DNA of 64,000 nt from Streptomyces rishiriensis (GCF_003112535.1 NZ_BEWA01000030.1:113890-177889), one strand, 5' to 3'; positions 45,489-54,856 are shown, numbered from the stretch's first letter. Translations and numbers: made by a program. The notes: generated from the sequence alone by a model not told the origin.

Positions 45489-45693
45489 ACGAGGAGGAGA
45501 AGTGGGACTCTCGCACAGTGGCGGGACCGGTCCTCGGTCGGCCGGAGACCGGATGGCAGACTGGGGCCACGCCTCACAAGGTCACCGTCTCCGGCGGTGA
45601 AGGCTACAACAATGAGACCTTTTGCCCGTCGGAGACCGCGTTAGCCATACACCCAGACACATGATCAAGTCCGTTTATCCACGCTTTTTCACT

Positions 45694-45707
45694 CGAACGT
45701 GTGTTTG
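45694..45707 (+). promoter_or_regulatory. LexA (SOS) box
   Basis: CGAACGTGTGTTTG differs at one base from the actinobacterial SOS box CGAAC-N4-GTTCG. It is about 60 bases upstream of the lexA start, so LexA probably represses itself. Confidence 0.85.
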
Positions 45708-45767
45708 GCGCAACCTTTCGAAAGCAACTACCGTTGTCCAGCAGGGAGACAACCGAGAGGGGCCGAC

Positions 45768-46547
45768 GTGACCACCACCGCAGACAGTGCCACCATCACT
45801 GCCCAGGACCGCTCCCAGGGCCGACTCGAGCCGGTGCATGCGATGAACGAAGCCATGAATCCCGAGGCGCACAAGCGCTCGTTGCCCGGTCGACCTCCAG
45901 GCATCCGCGCCGACAGCTCGGGGCTCACCGACCGGCAGCGCCGAGTGATCGAGGTCATCAGGGACTCCGTACAGCGGCGAGGTTACCCGCCGTCCATGCG
46001 GGAGATCGGTCAGGCGGTCGGCCTGTCCAGCACGTCCTCGGTCGCCCACCAGCTGATGGCACTGGAGCGGAAGGGCTTCCTGCGCCGCGACCCGCACCGC
46101 CCGCGCGCGTACGAGGTGCGCGGCTCCGACCAGGCCGCCTCCGTGCAGCCCACGGACACCGCCGGGAAGCCGGCCGCGTCCTACGTCCCGCTGGTCGGCC
46201 GGATCGCCGCCGGCGGTCCGATCCTGGCCGAGGAGTCGGTGGAGGACGTCTTCCCGCTCCCGCGCCAGCTCGTGGGCGACGGCGAGCTGTTCGTCCTGAA
46301 GGTCGTCGGCGACTCGATGATCGAGGCCGCGATCTGTGACGGCGACTGGGTCACCGTCCGCCGCCAGCCGGTCGCCGAGAACGGCGACATCGTGGCCGCG
46401 ATGCTCGACGGGGAGGCCACCGTCAAGCGCTTCAAGCGCGAGGACGGCCATGTGTGGCTGCTGCCGCACAACTCCGCCTACGAGCCGATCCCGGGCGACG
46501 ACGCGACCATCCTCGGCAAGGTGGTGGCCGTACTCCGCCGCATCTGA
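45768..46547 (+). CDS. lexA: LexA repressor
   Basis: 259-residue SOS repressor and self-cleaving protease. An N-terminal tail of about 50 residues precedes the winged HTH (LTDRQRRVIEVIRDSVQRRGYPPSMREIGQAVGLSSTSSVAHQLMALERKGFLRRD). The autocleavage bond is Ala148-Gly149 in RIAAGGPI; catalytic Ser183 (VVGDSM) and Lys220 (ATVKRFK) are present. GTG 45768 has GAGAGGGG upstream. It binds the SOS box at 45694-45707 and presumably controls DNA-damage genes elsewhere. Confidence 0.95.
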   Translation: MTTTADSATITAQDRSQGRLEPVHAMNEAMNPEAHKRSLPGRPPGIRADSSGLTDRQRRVIEVIRDSVQRRGYPPSMREIGQAVGLSSTSSVAHQLMALERKGFLRRDPHRPRAYEVRGSDQAASVQPTDTAGKPAASYVPLVGRIAAGGPILAEESVEDVFPLPRQLVGDGELFVLKVVGDSMIEAAICDGDWVTVRRQPVAENGDIVAAMLDGEATVKRFKREDGHVWLLPHNSAYEPIPGDDATILGKVVAVLRRI

Positions 46548-46588
46548 ACGCGGCGACGGGCGGGACTCTCCCGCCCTACCCCCTGACT

Positions 46589-46622
46589 GGGCCCCGGGAT
46601 CCCTGCGCCGGTTCCGGGGCCC
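46589..46622. terminator. Bidirectional terminator between lexA and dinG
   Basis: GGGCCCCGG (46589-46597) pairs with CCGGGGCCC (46614-46622) between two convergent stop codons. Confidence 0.6.
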
Positions 46623-46663
46623 TGCGCTGCGCCGGCGGGCCCGCCCCTCCCCCGGCGCGGGCC

Positions 46664-48739
46664 CTACGCCTCCGCCTCCGCCTGGGCCTCCGCCTCCGCC
46701 TGGGCATCCGCCTCCGGTCCGGTCGCCGCCTCCGGTCCGGTCGCCGCCTCCGTCTGCGTCCGGGCCTCGGACTCCGACTGCCTGGCCTTCGCGTCGATCG
46801 CGGCGAGGGACCTGCGGACCTGGTTGCGGTCCGTGGTGTACCAGAAGTCGGGCAGGGAGGCCTTCAGATAGCTCCCATAACGCGCCGTCGCCAGCCGCTG
46901 GTCCAGGACCGCGACCACACCGCGGTCCCCCGACGCCCGAACGAGACGGCCCGCGCCCTGGGCCATGAGCAGCGCCGCGTGGGTCGCGGCGACGGCCATG
47001 AAGCCGTTGCCTCCGGCGTCCTCCACCGCCTTCTGGCGAGCGCTCATCAGCGGGTCGTCCGGTCGCGGGAACGGGATCTTGTCCATGACGACCAGCTGGC
47101 AGCTGGCGCCGGGCACGTCGACGCCCTGCCAGAGCGACAGCGTGCCGAACAGGCAGGTCTTCGGGTCGGCCGAGAAGTTCTTGATCAGCTCTCCGAGGGT
47201 CTCCTCGCCCTGGAGGAGGATCGGGAACTCCGGGAGACGGGTGCGCAGTTCCTCGGCGGCGAGCTGCGCGGCGCGCATGGACGAGAAGAGACCGAGCGTG
47301 CGACCGCCGGCCGCCTGGATCAGCTCGGTCAGTTCGTCGAGCATGTCGGCCCGGTCGCCGTCCCGTGCGGGGCGCGCGAGGTGTTTGGCGACGTACAGGA
47401 TGCCCTGCTTGCGGTAGTCGAAGGGCGAACCGACGTCGAGGCCCTTCCACTGCGGCACGTCGTCGCCCTCCGTGCCCTCCGGGGCGAGGCCCATCGACGC
47501 GCCCACCCCGTTGAAGTCCCCGCCCAGTTTCAGCGTCGCCGAGGCCAGGGTCACGGACCGGTCGGTGAAGAGCTTCTCGCGCAGCAGACCCGACACGGAC
47601 ATGGGGGCGACGCGCAGGGAGGCGCCGAAGCGGTCGTGGCGCTCGTACCAGACGACGTCCCACTCGGAGCCGTTGCAGATCCGCTCCGCCACGTCGTGCA
47701 CGGACTCCACGGATGCCAGCGCCTGCTTGCGGACCGCGTCCTCGTCCTGGACGGACTTGTCACGGGTGGCTCCGATGGCGGAGATCACCGTCCGCGCGGC
47801 GTCGCGCAGCGCCATGAGGGCGTAGCCGAGGTCCTCCGGGATCTCCTCCAGGCGGCCCGGCAGGGCCAGCTCCATGAGCCGCTCGAAGCCCTCGGCGGCG
47901 CTCTGCAGCTGGTCGGCCGCCTTCTCGTCGACCAGTTTGGCCGCTCGGCGCACGGCCCGGTTGACCTGGCCCGGGGTGAGCTCGCCGGTGGCGACGCCGG
48001 TGACCCGGGAGACCAGCTCGTGCGCCTCGTCGACGATCAGCACCTCGTGCTGCGGCAGGACCGGGGCGCCCTCGATGGCGTCGATGGCGAGGAGCGCGTG
48101 GTTGGTGACGACGACCTCGGCCAGCTTGGCGCGCTCGCGGGCCATCTCGGCGAAGCACTCGGCGCCATAGGCGCATTTCGTGGCGCCGAGGCACTCCCGG
48201 GAGGACACCGACACCTGGGCCCAGGCACGGTCGGACACACCCGGCGTGAGGTCGTCGCGGTCCCCCGACTCGGTCTCGTCGGACCAGTCGCGCAGCCGGA
48301 GCAGGTCCTGGCCGAGCTTGCTGGTGGGGGCGGCCGCCTCGAACTGGTCGAAGAGGCCCTCCTCCTCGTCCTGCGGGACGCCTTCGTGGAGGCGGTGCAG
48401 GCACAGGTAGTTCGACCGGCCCTTGAGCATCGCGAACTCCGGGCGCCGGCGCAGCAGCGGATGCAGCGCCTCGACCGTGCGCGGCAGGTCCCGCTCGACG
48501 AGCTGGCGCTGCAGGGCCAGCGTGGCCGTGGCCACCACGACGCGCTCCCCGTGGGCGAGCGCGGGCACGAGGTAGCCGAGTGACTTTCCGGTGCCGGTGC
48601 CGGCCTGGACCAGCAGGTGTGAGCCGTCGTCGATCGCCTGGGCGACGGCTTCGGCCATGGTCACCTGGCCGGGGCGCTCCGTGCCGCCGACGGCGGCGAC
48701 GGCGGCATGCAGGAGTTCGGGGAGTGAGGGCTTCGTCAT
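46664..48739 (-). CDS. dinG: DinG-like ATP-dependent DNA helicase
   Basis: 691-residue XPD/DinG-family superfamily 2 helicase. Walker A is QAGTGTGKSLGYL (about 45-57); DEAH box is IVDEAHEL; C-terminal motifs are SLWQGVDVPG and QGAGRLVR. Four cysteines in YLCLHRL and ECLGATKCAYGAECF between motifs Ia and II are placed to hold a 4Fe-4S cluster. The extreme C-terminus is a repetitive Ala/Glu tail (EAATGPEA, AQAEAEAQAEAEA). Likely removes R-loops and resolves unusual structures. It converges with lexA. No clear SOS box was found upstream. Confidence 0.9.
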   Translation of the reverse strand: MTKPSLPELLHAAVAAVGGTERPGQVTMAEAVAQAIDDGSHLLVQAGTGTGKSLGYLVPALAHGERVVVATATLALQRQLVERDLPRTVEALHPLLRRRPEFAMLKGRSNYLCLHRLHEGVPQDEEEGLFDQFEAAAPTSKLGQDLLRLRDWSDETESGDRDDLTPGVSDRAWAQVSVSSRECLGATKCAYGAECFAEMARERAKLAEVVVTNHALLAIDAIEGAPVLPQHEVLIVDEAHELVSRVTGVATGELTPGQVNRAVRRAAKLVDEKAADQLQSAAEGFERLMELALPGRLEEIPEDLGYALMALRDAARTVISAIGATRDKSVQDEDAVRKQALASVESVHDVAERICNGSEWDVVWYERHDRFGASLRVAPMSVSGLLREKLFTDRSVTLASATLKLGGDFNGVGASMGLAPEGTEGDDVPQWKGLDVGSPFDYRKQGILYVAKHLARPARDGDRADMLDELTELIQAAGGRTLGLFSSMRAAQLAAEELRTRLPEFPILLQGEETLGELIKNFSADPKTCLFGTLSLWQGVDVPGASCQLVVMDKIPFPRPDDPLMSARQKAVEDAGGNGFMAVAATHAALLMAQGAGRLVRASGDRGVVAVLDQRLATARYGSYLKASLPDFWYTTDRNQVRRSLAAIDAKARQSESEARTQTEAATGPEAATGPEADAQAEAEAQAEAEA

Positions 48740-49275
48740 AGCGCGACCACCCTACGGCGCGGCACTGACAAACGGGTCGCCGAGGCGGGCGGGAGGGAAG
48801 GGATCAAGACCGTGGGTCTCCTGGTGGTGGAGGAGGGAACGCGCCGGACGTGGCGGAATGTGACTGTTCGACGGCGAGAGGTGGCCGAATCCGGCCCGAC
48901 ACCGCCCGGGTGGCTTCACAGCAGAGCACGCGTATGACGTTCTCGGATCATCAGGACCGCCCGCTCGGCGGGCGGATCGAGCTCCGCGGAGAACCGGAAA
49001 CCGGCGCTCGACGACATGGGTGCACGCGGGTGTCCCGTCAAGGATGAGATCGGCGACGGCGTCGAGCGGCGGACCGAGAGCCCTCGCCTCCACCGGCCGA
49101 TGGGCGGGAGGTCCCGCTCGATCCGCACGGCGACCGGGGGCGTCGGAACGCACCGGCGGACGTGCCGACGCCCCCGGTCGCCGACGGCGAGAGCGAGGGC
49201 GAGAGCGAGGGCAGGGGGCACGCCGGGGCCGGCGGGCGTCCCGGCAAGGGGCACGGCTGACTCCTCCCGGATCGT
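48740..49275. other. 536-base stretch without a supported gene
   Basis: Lies between the dinG start and the NIS synthetase stop. Short frames on both strands (for example 48916-49254 minus and 49016-49309 plus) lack ribosome sites and domains; 49188-49217 is a run of GAGAGC/GAGGGC-type repeats. It should hold the dinG promoter; otherwise nothing is recognised. Confidence 0.5.
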
Positions 49276-51375
49276 TCACAAGAGCAGGGGGTTGGCGATG
49301 GTGACGTAGACGGACTGGGTGTCCACCGGTCCGACGAGTTCGTCGAGACCGTGCAGCCGAGTGAGCAGATTGGCCTTGCAGCGCAGCACGGGTGCGTCGA
49401 GCAGCCGGGCGGGCAGCGAACTGCGGCCGCCCGTCCGCCCGGGGCCGGAGGCGGCCCCGCCGTCGGCGTCGGCGCGGGGCTGGTCGGCGTCGGCGAGGAA
49501 GCGCCGGAAGGCCGCGAGCAGGAGGCGTTCGTCGGCGAGCCCCTGGGAGCCGAACGCGCCGATGAGCCCCAGCACGTTGTTGATCCCCAGGTAGTAGCAG
49601 AACCGCTCGTCGGTGACGTCGTCGGAGACGAAGGTGTCGCTGCGCGCCCCGACCCCGGGCAGCCGGGCGTCGAGTTCCGCGCGGTGGGACTCGCGGAAGT
49701 AGTAGCCCTGGTTGTCGCGGTAGCGGCCGCCCCTGGGCCAGCCGTCCGGGTCCAGCAGGACGAGCGTGTTCTGCTGGTGCGCCTCCAGGGCGATCCCCGC
49801 CACGCCGTCGAGCCACAGGACGGGCCGGACGACCTGGTCCAGGTAGCGCAGGAACCACTCCGCCGCCACCGCCCCCGGCGGCCGGCCGGTGCGCCCGGCG
49901 AGACGCGTGACGATCACGTCCAGCCGGGAGCGCGGGACCGGACCCGCACCCGCGAGGGCCGGGGGCGTCCCGCGCGTCCGGTCGGTCGCGTCGGCTGCGT
50001 CGGCCGCCTCGCGTGCGTGCGGCCGGGGCGCCACGAGGCCGGCGAGGCAGCAGACGTCGTCCGCCGGGGTGAAGGGGTTGTGGCGGATCATCACGTCGAG
50101 TCCGGTCAGCGGGCGGCCGTCCGGGCCGTCGACCGCGAGCCAGGCGGGATCGCGGACGATGTCGAAACCCGGGTGGGCCGCGTGCCACCGCTCGGCGAGT
50201 CCGGAGCGCAGGAGCCGGTGCACCTCCACGCCCCGGTGGAGCTCCTTGCGCAGGTTCTCCCGACGCGAGTTGGTGATGCGCAGGCTCAGGGACAGCTTCA
50301 GCATGGCCGGGGCGCCGGACCGGTGCACGGTGCGCACGGAGGAGGTGGGGCGCCACGGAAGGCCGTGCGCGCCCAGATCCCGGACCAGACCGGCGTCGAA
50401 CAGCGCCTCGGCCTCGGGACGGCGTCGCATCTCGGCCAGTTGCCAGGGATGCACGGGCAGGGCGGTGAAGCCGTCGGGCAGCGGCAGTCCCGTGGCCGCC
50501 AGTCGCGCCGTCAGCCGGGCGGCGGGGACGGGGCGGCCGCCCTCGGTCCAGGCGGAGTCCGTGGCGAGCACGGAGGGAGCGACGGCCACCCAGTGGAGCC
50601 GGAAGGAGCCGCGCGACTCGGGTGAGTACCGGCGCGCCTCGCCGTCCGAGAGCCCTTCTCGGCTCTTGGGGGTCGGGTGCAACGGGTGCCCCAGCAGCAG
50701 CGCCTGCTCGGCGGCCAGGAACAGGTCGGGGCCGTCGGCGGGGCTCGCTCTGCGCTCGGCGATGAACACGGCGGTACGGCGGACGGAGTCGGCGACGCGC
50801 GCGACGAGGTCGACGCCCTCGCCGCCCCCACCTCCGCCTCCTCCGTCTCCACCGCCTCCGTCTCCATCGCCTCCGTCTCCATCGCCGGCGGGCGTCTCGC
50901 GGGCCAGCAGGGCGGCGACCGTGACGGCGTCCGCGGGCGGGGCCTGCTCGGGAGCGTCGGCCAGGCGCGGCAGGCCGAAGCGGTGCCAGCCCGTCGGGGA
51001 CCAGTGGTGGACGGGCACGAGCAGGCTGACACCGCTCGCGGGCAACGGCACGCGCAGAACGCCGTCGCCGGGGGCGGGCAGTCCGGTCTCGCGGACCCAG
51101 CAGCGCAGCAGGTTCTCCACGGCTGCGGCCTGGGCGGCGGTGTGCGGATCGGGGTGGTCCAGGAGGTCGTCAGCGGCGGAGGGCGCCGGTTCGGCGGGTG
51201 GGACCGTTCCCGGCTCACGCGGCGTCGGCAGCGACCGCGCGGAGGGGTTGGCGGGTCCTGCGGAGAGGGCGGACGGCCGCTCGGGCGGCGCCGGAGGTAC
51301 GTCCGCGGGGGGTGCGGGGGCGGCGTCCGCTGGGCGTGCGGGGTCGGCGTCGGCGGGTTGCGGGAAGGTGGTCAA
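49276..51375 (-). CDS. IucA/IucC-family NIS siderophore synthetase
   Basis: 699-residue NRPS-independent siderophore (NIS) synthetase, joining a carboxylate such as citrate or succinate to an amine or hydroxylamine using ATP. The ATP motif GHPLHPTPKSREG gives His230, His233 and Lys237; later LSLRITNSRREN, ALEAHQQNTLVLL and FRDNQGYY-like YRDNQGYYFRESH are family signatures. A Pro/Ala-rich extension of about 70 residues at the N-terminus and a Gly/Asp run at residues 164-187 are unusual insertions. TTG 51375 is the start (GAGGA seven bases upstream). It follows the aminotransferase gene by 150 bases on the same strand. Confidence 0.88.
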   Translation of the reverse strand: MTTFPQPADADPARPADAAPAPPADVPPAPPERPSALSAGPANPSARSLPTPREPGTVPPAEPAPSAADDLLDHPDPHTAAQAAAVENLLRCWVRETGLPAPGDGVLRVPLPASGVSLLVPVHHWSPTGWHRFGLPRLADAPEQAPPADAVTVAALLARETPAGDGDGGDGDGGGGDGGGGGGGGEGVDLVARVADSVRRTAVFIAERRASPADGPDLFLAAEQALLLGHPLHPTPKSREGLSDGEARRYSPESRGSFRLHWVAVAPSVLATDSAWTEGGRPVPAARLTARLAATGLPLPDGFTALPVHPWQLAEMRRRPEAEALFDAGLVRDLGAHGLPWRPTSSVRTVHRSGAPAMLKLSLSLRITNSRRENLRKELHRGVEVHRLLRSGLAERWHAAHPGFDIVRDPAWLAVDGPDGRPLTGLDVMIRHNPFTPADDVCCLAGLVAPRPHAREAADAADATDRTRGTPPALAGAGPVPRSRLDVIVTRLAGRTGRPPGAVAAEWFLRYLDQVVRPVLWLDGVAGIALEAHQQNTLVLLDPDGWPRGGRYRDNQGYYFRESHRAELDARLPGVGARSDTFVSDDVTDERFCYYLGINNVLGLIGAFGSQGLADERLLLAAFRRFLADADQPRADADGGAASGPGRTGGRSSLPARLLDAPVLRCKANLLTRLHGLDELVGPVDTQSVYVTIANPLLL

Positions 51376-51525
51376 GGTCGGTCCTCGGTCGGTCCTCGTG
51401 GAATGAAGGGGCAGAAGCGAGCAGGCGCTGACACGGAGCCCGCGCTCGCTCCCGGCTCCCGGCCCCGGGGGGGGGACGCCAGGCGCGCCCGTCTCCGGTG
51501 ACTCCGGTGGGGAGCGGCGGCCGGA

Positions 51526-53121
51526 TCATCTCGCCCGGTCGGCACTGCTGCCCTGGCGTGAGACCGGCTCGGGAGGCCGGTCCGGCGGGTTCTGCCTGCT
51601 CGGAGAGTGGGCCTCCATCTGCCCCGCCTGCTCTGCTTGCCCCGCCTGCTCCCTATGCCTCTCGCGTCCCTTGCGCCCTTTCTCGTCCCTGCCGTGGGCG
51701 TGGCTCGCGGCCACCGCTGCCATGGCGTCCGCGAGCCGGTCCAGCACCGCGGCGGCCTGCTCGTCGGTGATGGTCAGCGGCGGAAGCAGTCGTACGACGC
51801 CGGCGTGACGGCCCCCGAGCTCCACGATCAGGCCGCGCCGCAGGCACTCCCGCTGGAGGGACAGGGCCAGCGCGGGGGCGGCGGGGAAGGGACGGTGCGC
51901 ACCGCCGAGCCCCTGGACCTCGCCGACCCCACCGGCCTCGTCGTTCCCCGGGATCCCCTCGATCCCCTCCATCCCCTGGCTCCCCTGGCCGCCCTGGCTC
52001 CCGCATGACGCTTCCGGGTCCACCATCTCGACCCCGATCATCAGTCCGCGCCCCCGTACGTCGCCCATGCACGGGAACTCCTCGGCGAGGCGCCGGAGGC
52101 CGCGCAGTATGCGGGCGCCCAGGACGGCGGCCCGGTCGGCGAGGCCGTTCTCGCGGACGAAGGCGAGGGTGGCCGTACCGGCGGCCATGGCGAGCTGGTT
52201 GCCGCGGAACGTGCCCGCGTGGGCGCCCGACTGCCAGGCGTCGAGTTCCTCGCGGTAGACCACGACGGCGAGCGGCAGGCTGCCGCCGATGGCCTTGGAC
52301 AGGACCATCACGTCGGGGGTGACGCCGCTGTGCTCCACCGCCCAGAAGGCGCCGGTCCGCCCGACGCCCGTCTGGATTTCGTCGGCGATCAGCGGGATGG
52401 AGCGCTCCGCGGTGATCTGTCGCATCCGGCGCAGCCAGGCGTCCGGTGCGGGGATCACCCCGCCCTCCCCCTGCACGGGTTCGAGGATCATCCCGGCGGG
52501 GCGCCGCACCCCCGACTTGGGATCGTCGAGGACGGACTCGGTCCAGCGGGCGGCGAGTTCGGCGCCGCGCTCGCCGCCGACGCCGAACGGGCAGCGGTAG
52601 TCCTGCGGGTAGGGCAACCGTGCCACCCGGACGTCGCCGGCGCCCCCGGAGACTTCGAGGGATCCGGCGGTCATGCCGTGGTAGGCGCCGGTGAAGGCCA
52701 GGACGCCCGTACGGCCGGTGGCGGTCCGGACCAGCTTGAGAGCGGCCTCCACCGCGTCCGTGCCGGCCGGTCCGCAGAACTGCACGCGCGCGTGGTCGGC
52801 CAGGCCGGGCGGCAGGGTGCGGAAGAGTTCGGTGACGAAGGCGTCCTTGACGGGGGTCGCGAGGTCGAGCACCTGAAGGGGCGCGCCCGAGTCGAGTACT
52901 TTGCGGATGGCCTCCAGCACGACGGGGTGGTTGTGCCCGAGGGCTAGAGCGCCGGCGCCGGAGAGACAGTCGAGGTAGCGGCGGCCGTCCGCGCCCTCGA
53001 TCGTCAGCCCGCGTGCCCGCACCGGCACGATGGGCAGGGCACGCGCATAGGTGCGCGCCGCCGACTCACGCGCCGACTGACGCCTCAGGATGCCCTCGGG
53101 CACTGACTCGGTCACGACCAC
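51526..53121 (-). CDS. Class III aminotransferase (diaminobutyrate:2-oxoglutarate type)
   Basis: 531-residue PLP enzyme. Features: LDCLSGAGALALGHNHP, FCGPAGTDAVEAALKL, GAYHGMTAGSLEVSGG, IADEIQTGVGRTG (Asp247) and MVLSKAIGGSLPLAV with PLP Lys276. This set is typical of EctB/RhbA-like enzymes making 2,4-diaminobutyrate for siderophores. A Gly/Gln/Glu-rich insert (SQGGQGSQGMEGIEG) and a Gln/Glu/Arg tail of about 60 residues are lineage-specific low-complexity parts. GTG 53121 is used; GTG 53115 is in frame. It precedes the NIS synthetase; together they form a minimal siderophore locus. Confidence 0.85.
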   Translation of the reverse strand: MVVTESVPEGILRRQSARESAARTYARALPIVPVRARGLTIEGADGRRYLDCLSGAGALALGHNHPVVLEAIRKVLDSGAPLQVLDLATPVKDAFVTELFRTLPPGLADHARVQFCGPAGTDAVEAALKLVRTATGRTGVLAFTGAYHGMTAGSLEVSGGAGDVRVARLPYPQDYRCPFGVGGERGAELAARWTESVLDDPKSGVRRPAGMILEPVQGEGGVIPAPDAWLRRMRQITAERSIPLIADEIQTGVGRTGAFWAVEHSGVTPDVMVLSKAIGGSLPLAVVVYREELDAWQSGAHAGTFRGNQLAMAAGTATLAFVRENGLADRAAVLGARILRGLRRLAEEFPCMGDVRGRGLMIGVEMVDPEASCGSQGGQGSQGMEGIEGIPGNDEAGGVGEVQGLGGAHRPFPAAPALALSLQRECLRRGLIVELGGRHAGVVRLLPPLTITDEQAAAVLDRLADAMAAVAASHAHGRDEKGRKGRERHREQAGQAEQAGQMEAHSPSRQNPPDRPPEPVSRQGSSADRAR

Positions 53122-53225
53122 GGCTTCCCGTCCTTCCGCAGTTCAGGGGCCGGGCGCGGACAGCGGACCCCCCACCGCTACCAACCCCGGACCGTCTTCG
53201 CGGTTACGGGTTGCCGCAAGATCTC

Positions 53226-53271
53226 CGCTGTGACCGAACAGTTGCCGTTCCGTCAGGAGACCCCCACAGCG
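53226..53271. promoter_or_regulatory. Spaced dyad in the aminotransferase/protease promoter region
   Basis: CGCTGTG (53226-53232) is mirrored by CACAGCG (53265-53271). The enclosed stretch includes GTTGCCGTTCCGTCAGGAGA. It lies in the 280-base divergent gap. No iron box is visible in this gap. Confidence 0.3.
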
Positions 53272-53401
53272 AGCGCATATCGTGTGGAGGCATCGCACCT
53301 GGCCGCGCGGCCCGCTTGAACCCGGGACGCGCTACCCGTGAGTTCCGCTCCGGGGGAACGGCCGGTGTCTCAAGTTCGTTCACAGCAGGGGGAGTCAGAC
53401 C

Positions 53402-54625
53402 ATGCGATCCACACGGCCGTCGTTCACCGTCCGCCGGAGGAGGAACACGCGCCGCGGAACCTCCCCCGTGCTGGGCGCCATGGCCCTCGTCTCGGTGCTC
53501 GCGCTCACCGCGACCGCGTGCGACTCGGGCGACACCGACGCGGGCGGCCAGACCCAAGCCACCGTGCCGGCCACCGGCGACGGAAAGATCACGATCCCGG
53601 ACGACATCAAGGACAGGCTCAAAGAGCACGGGATCGATCTCGACAAGTGGAAGAACGGCGCCTGGAAGAACTGGGACAGGGACGACTGGCTGCGCGAGGC
53701 GCAGGACTACGTCAACCCGATCATCAAGGGCCTGTGGGACCCGGACCGGATGCGCAAGGCGGAGGACCCGGACCGCAGCGTCGACGACAGCGATCTCTCC
53801 GGTGACCAGGGCGTGACCGACCCGACGCCGCAGGCGGTGGACGCCAAGGCCGTGCCGACGAAGTACCACGCCAACGCCCCCGAGGCGGGCAAGGTGTTCT
53901 TCGACTCTCCCGAGGGCACGATGGTCTGCTCGGCGACCGTCGTGCGGGACCCGGCCCACCCGGGCAAGTCCAACCTCGTGTGGACGGCGGGCCATTGCGT
54001 GCACGCGGGCAAGGGCGGCGGCTGGTACCGCAACATCGCGTTCGTGCCGTCGTACAACGATCAGGGCCTGTCGTCCGCGCAGTTGCAGACGGCCACCAAG
54101 GAGCAGGCCGCGCCGTACGGGGTCTGGTGGGGCGACTGGACGAAGACCTCGGACCAGTGGATCGCGCAGGGCGGTCAGACCGGCGGCGACGGCGCCTCCT
54201 ACGACTACGCCGTCATCCATGTGACGCCGGAGGAGGGCGGCTCGGGCAAGTCCCTGGAGGAGACGGTCGGTTCGGCTCTCCCGGTGAACTTCAGGGCCCC
54301 GGCGGTGCCGAAGGTCGACAGCATCACGGCGACCGGATACCCGGCGGCCAAGCCGTACGACGGCCAGAAGCTCTACCAGTGCCAGGACAGGCCGGGGCGG
54401 TTCTCGATCAACTCCGCGGACCCGACGATGTACCGCATCGGCTGCACGATGACCGGCGGTTCGTCGGGCGGCGGCTGGGTCGCGACGGGCTCGGACGGCA
54501 AGCCTGCGCTGGTGTCCAACACCTCGATCGGCCCGGTGAAGTCGGGGTGGCTCGCCGGCCCGCGGCTCGGCGACGTGGCCAAGGGCGTCTACGACTCGGT
54601 GAGCGAGAAGTTCGCCGACCGGTAG
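53402..54625 (+). CDS. Secreted V8-like (trypsin fold) serine protease lipoprotein
   Basis: 407-residue protease. Arg-rich N-terminus, hydrophobic stretch and lipobox TATAC with Cys40 predict a membrane-anchored lipoprotein. A linker of about 130 residues (DIKDRLKEHGIDLDKWKNGAWKNWDRDDW) precedes the catalytic domain: His198 in WTAGHC, Asp268 in ASYDYAVI and Ser355 in GGSSGGGW. The C-terminal LVSNTSIG is typical of glutamyl-endopeptidase-like enzymes. ATG 53402 with GGGGAG upstream. Acts outside the cell. Divergent from the siderophore genes. Confidence 0.85.
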   Translation: MRSTRPSFTVRRRRNTRRGTSPVLGAMALVSVLALTATACDSGDTDAGGQTQATVPATGDGKITIPDDIKDRLKEHGIDLDKWKNGAWKNWDRDDWLREAQDYVNPIIKGLWDPDRMRKAEDPDRSVDDSDLSGDQGVTDPTPQAVDAKAVPTKYHANAPEAGKVFFDSPEGTMVCSATVVRDPAHPGKSNLVWTAGHCVHAGKGGGWYRNIAFVPSYNDQGLSSAQLQTATKEQAAPYGVWWGDWTKTSDQWIAQGGQTGGDGASYDYAVIHVTPEEGGSGKSLEETVGSALPVNFRAPAVPKVDSITATGYPAAKPYDGQKLYQCQDRPGRFSINSADPTMYRIGCTMTGGSSGGGWVATGSDGKPALVSNTSIGPVKSGWLAGPRLGDVAKGVYDSVSEKFADR

Positions 54626-54782
54626 CCGGACCGGCGGTGGGGCGCCGAGGGGGCCCGTGGGGGCGCCCGCGCCGTCCCGCCGCCGTTCGTCCCGAAGTTC
54701 GTCCCGCCCGCCGGCGCCGACCGCCCGGAAGTGTCTCCTCCTCGGCGGGAACGTGACGTACGGCGGCCGGTGAGCCGGACAG

Positions 54783-54827
54783 GCCGAAGGCCCGTGCCCC
54801 GCGGTGAGCGGGGCACGGGCCTTCGGC
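54783..54827. terminator. Bidirectional terminator between the protease and hflX
   Basis: A 20-bp perfect stem (54783-54802 and 54808-54827) with a 5-base loop lies 30 bases beyond the hflX stop. The strongest hairpin of the window. Confidence 0.88.
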
Positions 54828-54856
54828 GTACAGCGGACCGGGCCGGTCGCGGCGGC

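Noticed and set aside
45185..45767. Adenosylcobalamin riboswitch before nrdR-nrdJ
   Set aside because: No B12-box-like segment or leader structure was seen; control by NrdR boxes explains the region.
46454..48583. Long plus-strand frame opposite dinG
   Set aside because: Antisense shadow; composition follows the third-codon GC of dinG.
48740..48870. SOS box upstream of dinG
   Set aside because: No CGAAC-N4-GTTCG-like sequence was found there.
48916..49254. Small minus-strand gene between dinG and the NIS synthetase
   Set aside because: No ribosome site or domain, and the first third is simple repeats.
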